A stretch of DNA of 6,413 nucleotides from JANMDR01 sp043760555 (GTDB lineage Bacteria; Pseudomonadota; Gammaproteobacteria; Burkholderiales; Usitatibacteraceae): contig JAYUOW010000032.1 in NCBI GenBank assembly GCA_043760555.1, positions 1 to 6,413 on the forward strand, written 5' to 3'. Below, in pieces: positions 5,147 to 6,413 of the stretch; position 1 is the first letter of the stretch; each line of letters starts with the position of its first letter. The translations under genes and the position numbers were made by a program. Below the pieces are notes generated by a model that did not search any database, was not told the origin of the DNA, and worked only from the letters and a program-made list of their open reading frames with translations.

Positions 5147-6413
5147 ATGAATGCATCTACACACACAAACTCAGCACTTAAACTCACCGACGTGCGCATC
5201 GAGTTCCCCGGACGACGTGGCCTATTTACGGCCGTTCACAGCGCTTCACTCCATGTGGCGCCGGGCGAAATTATTGGCGTGGTGGGTGAATCCGGCGCGG
5301 GTAAATCTACCATCGGCAATGCGGTAATTCAATTGCTAGAGCCACCCGGCCGCGTGTCTGAGGGCAGCATTAACGTGCTTGGCACGGAAATTTTGCCGCT
5401 GGCTAAAGACGACATGGCGAAGCTGCGCGGCAGCACGATTGGCATGATTTTTCAGGATCCGATGACGTCCTTAAACCCGCTCTACACCGTGGGCAAGCAA
5501 ATTATCGAAACCATGCAAACGCATTTTCCGCAAGAATCAGAAACCGCGTTGCGCGAAAAAGCGATTGAGTGGCTCAACAAAGTGGGGATTCCTAATGCGG
5601 GATTGCGCATCGATAATTATCCGCATCAATTTTCTGGCGGACAACGTCAACGTGTGGTGATTGCACTGGTGCTGTGCGCCGAGCCGCGCCTAATTATTGC
5701 CGACGAGCCAACCACAGCGCTGGACGTGACGTTAAAGCGCCAAGTGCTGGAGCTAATAAAAGGCCTGTGCAAAGAACGCGGCGTGGCGGTGGTGCTGATT
5801 ACCCACGACATGGGCGCGATTTCCGAAATTGCCGAACGCGTGTACGTGATGCTAAAAGGCCGCATTGTTGAAGAAGGCACCACGGCGCAAATTTTAGGCG
5901 CGCCGCGTGAAGAATACACCAAGAGTTTAATCGCCGCCATCCCGCGTATCGACGTGAAAGTAAACCGTTTCCACGTGGTCGATAATGAATCCGCATCGCG
6001 CATTACCGCCGTGCATGACCGCGCGCTGAAGTGGCTTACGGCGTCTGACTCCATAGTGCCCGCGGTGGCCAGCGCCGCTGATAAAGCAGTGCTAAAAATT
6101 GAGGATTTACGCTGCACTTTCGTCACCCGCCGCAGCTGGTTACCTAAAAATCGTCGCTATTTAAACGCGGTAGATGGTGTGTCGCTTGAAGTGCAACGGG
6201 GCGAAGTGTTTGGCTTAGTGGGTGAATCAGGCTGCGGTAAAACCACCATCGGTAAGATGGTGGCGGGACTACAACCGCCTACCAGTGGGCGTATTTTGTT
6301 TGAAGGCTTGGATCTTGCCGAGAAGCGCAGCCGCGTGGAAGAAATGGCCTTGCGTCGCGCCATGCAAATGATTTTTCAAGACCCGTATTCATCCCTTAAC
6401 CCGCGCCGCCGCA
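5147..6413 (+). CDS. Fused dual ATPase of a peptide-type ABC importer (DppD-DppF fusion), 3' end beyond the right edge
   Basis: The frame is open for 422 codons to the window end. The first ATPase domain (about 11-267) has Walker A GESGAGKST (47-55), Q-loop Q103 in FQDPMTSLNP, signature FSGGQ (162-166), Walker B LIIADEP (182-188), D-loop TALD (190-193) and switch His220. A shortened C-terminal tail (EEYTKSLIAAIP, 255-266) corresponds to the oligopeptide-transporter extension. After a linker (about 268-313) the second domain begins at about 314 with Walker A GESGCGKTT (359-367) and Q-loop Q411 in FQDPYSSLNP. Its signature and Walker B lie outside the window. All catalytic residues visible so far are intact. 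Fused importers of this type (YejF is a known example) are about 530-550 residues, so some 110-130 are missing. It is cytoplasmic and drives transport by ATP hydrolysis at the permease pair. The ATG at 5147 has only a modest upstream purine stretch (ACGAGAG). It follows the dppC-type gene by 98 bases containing a palindrome. Confidence 0.93.
   Translation, partial: MNASTHTNSALKLTDVRIEFPGRRGLFTAVHSASLHVAPGEIIGVVGESGAGKSTIGNAVIQLLEPPGRVSEGSINVLGTEILPLAKDDMAKLRGSTIGMIFQDPMTSLNPLYTVGKQIIETMQTHFPQESETALREKAIEWLNKVGIPNAGLRIDNYPHQFSGGQRQRVVIALVLCAEPRLIIADEPTTALDVTLKRQVLELIKGLCKERGVAVVLITHDMGAISEIAERVYVMLKGRIVEEGTTAQILGAPREEYTKSLIAAIPRIDVKVNRFHVVDNESASRITAVHDRALKWLTASDSIVPAVASAADKAVLKIEDLRCTFVTRRSWLPKNRRYLNAVDGVSLEVQRGEVFGLVGESGCGKTTIGKMVAGLQPPTSGRILFEGLDLAEKRSRVEEMALRRAMQMIFQDPYSSLNPRRR

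Noticed and set aside
5647..6126. 159-codon minus-strand open frame
   Set aside because: It is antisense to the fused ATPase, whose motifs are all intact. The composition looks like reverse-strand reading of a coding region.
1..6413. CRISPR array, tRNA or rRNA genes
   Set aside because: No regularly spaced direct repeats and no tRNA- or rRNA-like segments were seen on either strand.

Overview
The window looks like a betaproteobacterium, most plausibly related to Burkholderiales. That is an inference from how familiar the two permeases and the fused ATPase look and from the gene order; there is no rRNA or other marker here to prove it. Base composition is near balanced (about half G+C by eye), lower than most Burkholderiales.

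The window has two very different halves. Positions 1-1186 are accessory DNA. On the minus strand there is the first 210 codons of a DruA/DUF4338-family gene, which runs off the left edge. Just upstream of it, on the same strand, lies the N-terminal piece of a CadC-type ArsR metalloregulator with its ribosome binding site and a candidate promoter/operator. On the plus strand, nearly touching that promoter, is the C-terminal piece of a DUF1016 (YhcG-like) PDDEXK nuclease that has lost its catalytic part. A Rho-independent terminator (1242-1270) closes this half.

Positions 1342 to the right edge hold a peptide-type ABC importer operon on the plus strand: a periplasmic substrate-binding protein of family 5 (1432-3060), a DppB-type permease (3146-4132), a DppC-type permease (4134-5048, one base after the preceding stop) and a double-length ATPase of the fused DppD-DppF type (5147 to beyond the right edge). 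The binding protein captures the substrate in the periplasm, the two permeases form the membrane channel, and the fused ATPase supplies both nucleotide-binding domains. The exact substrate cannot be read from the sequence; di/oligopeptides are the default for this family.

The most noteworthy non-coding signal is a pair of near-identical hairpins in the same orientation, one before and one after the binding-protein gene. They share an identical C/A mismatch and differ in the outer stem by three compensating base-pair swaps. The second hairpin contains the gene's stop codon. A third, unrelated perfect palindrome sits in the gap before the ATPase gene, so every untranslated gap of the operon carries a strong stem. 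I found no convincing evidence of an entirely new system. The best candidates for follow-up are this hairpin family and the DruA-like gene placed downstream of a broken metalloregulator.
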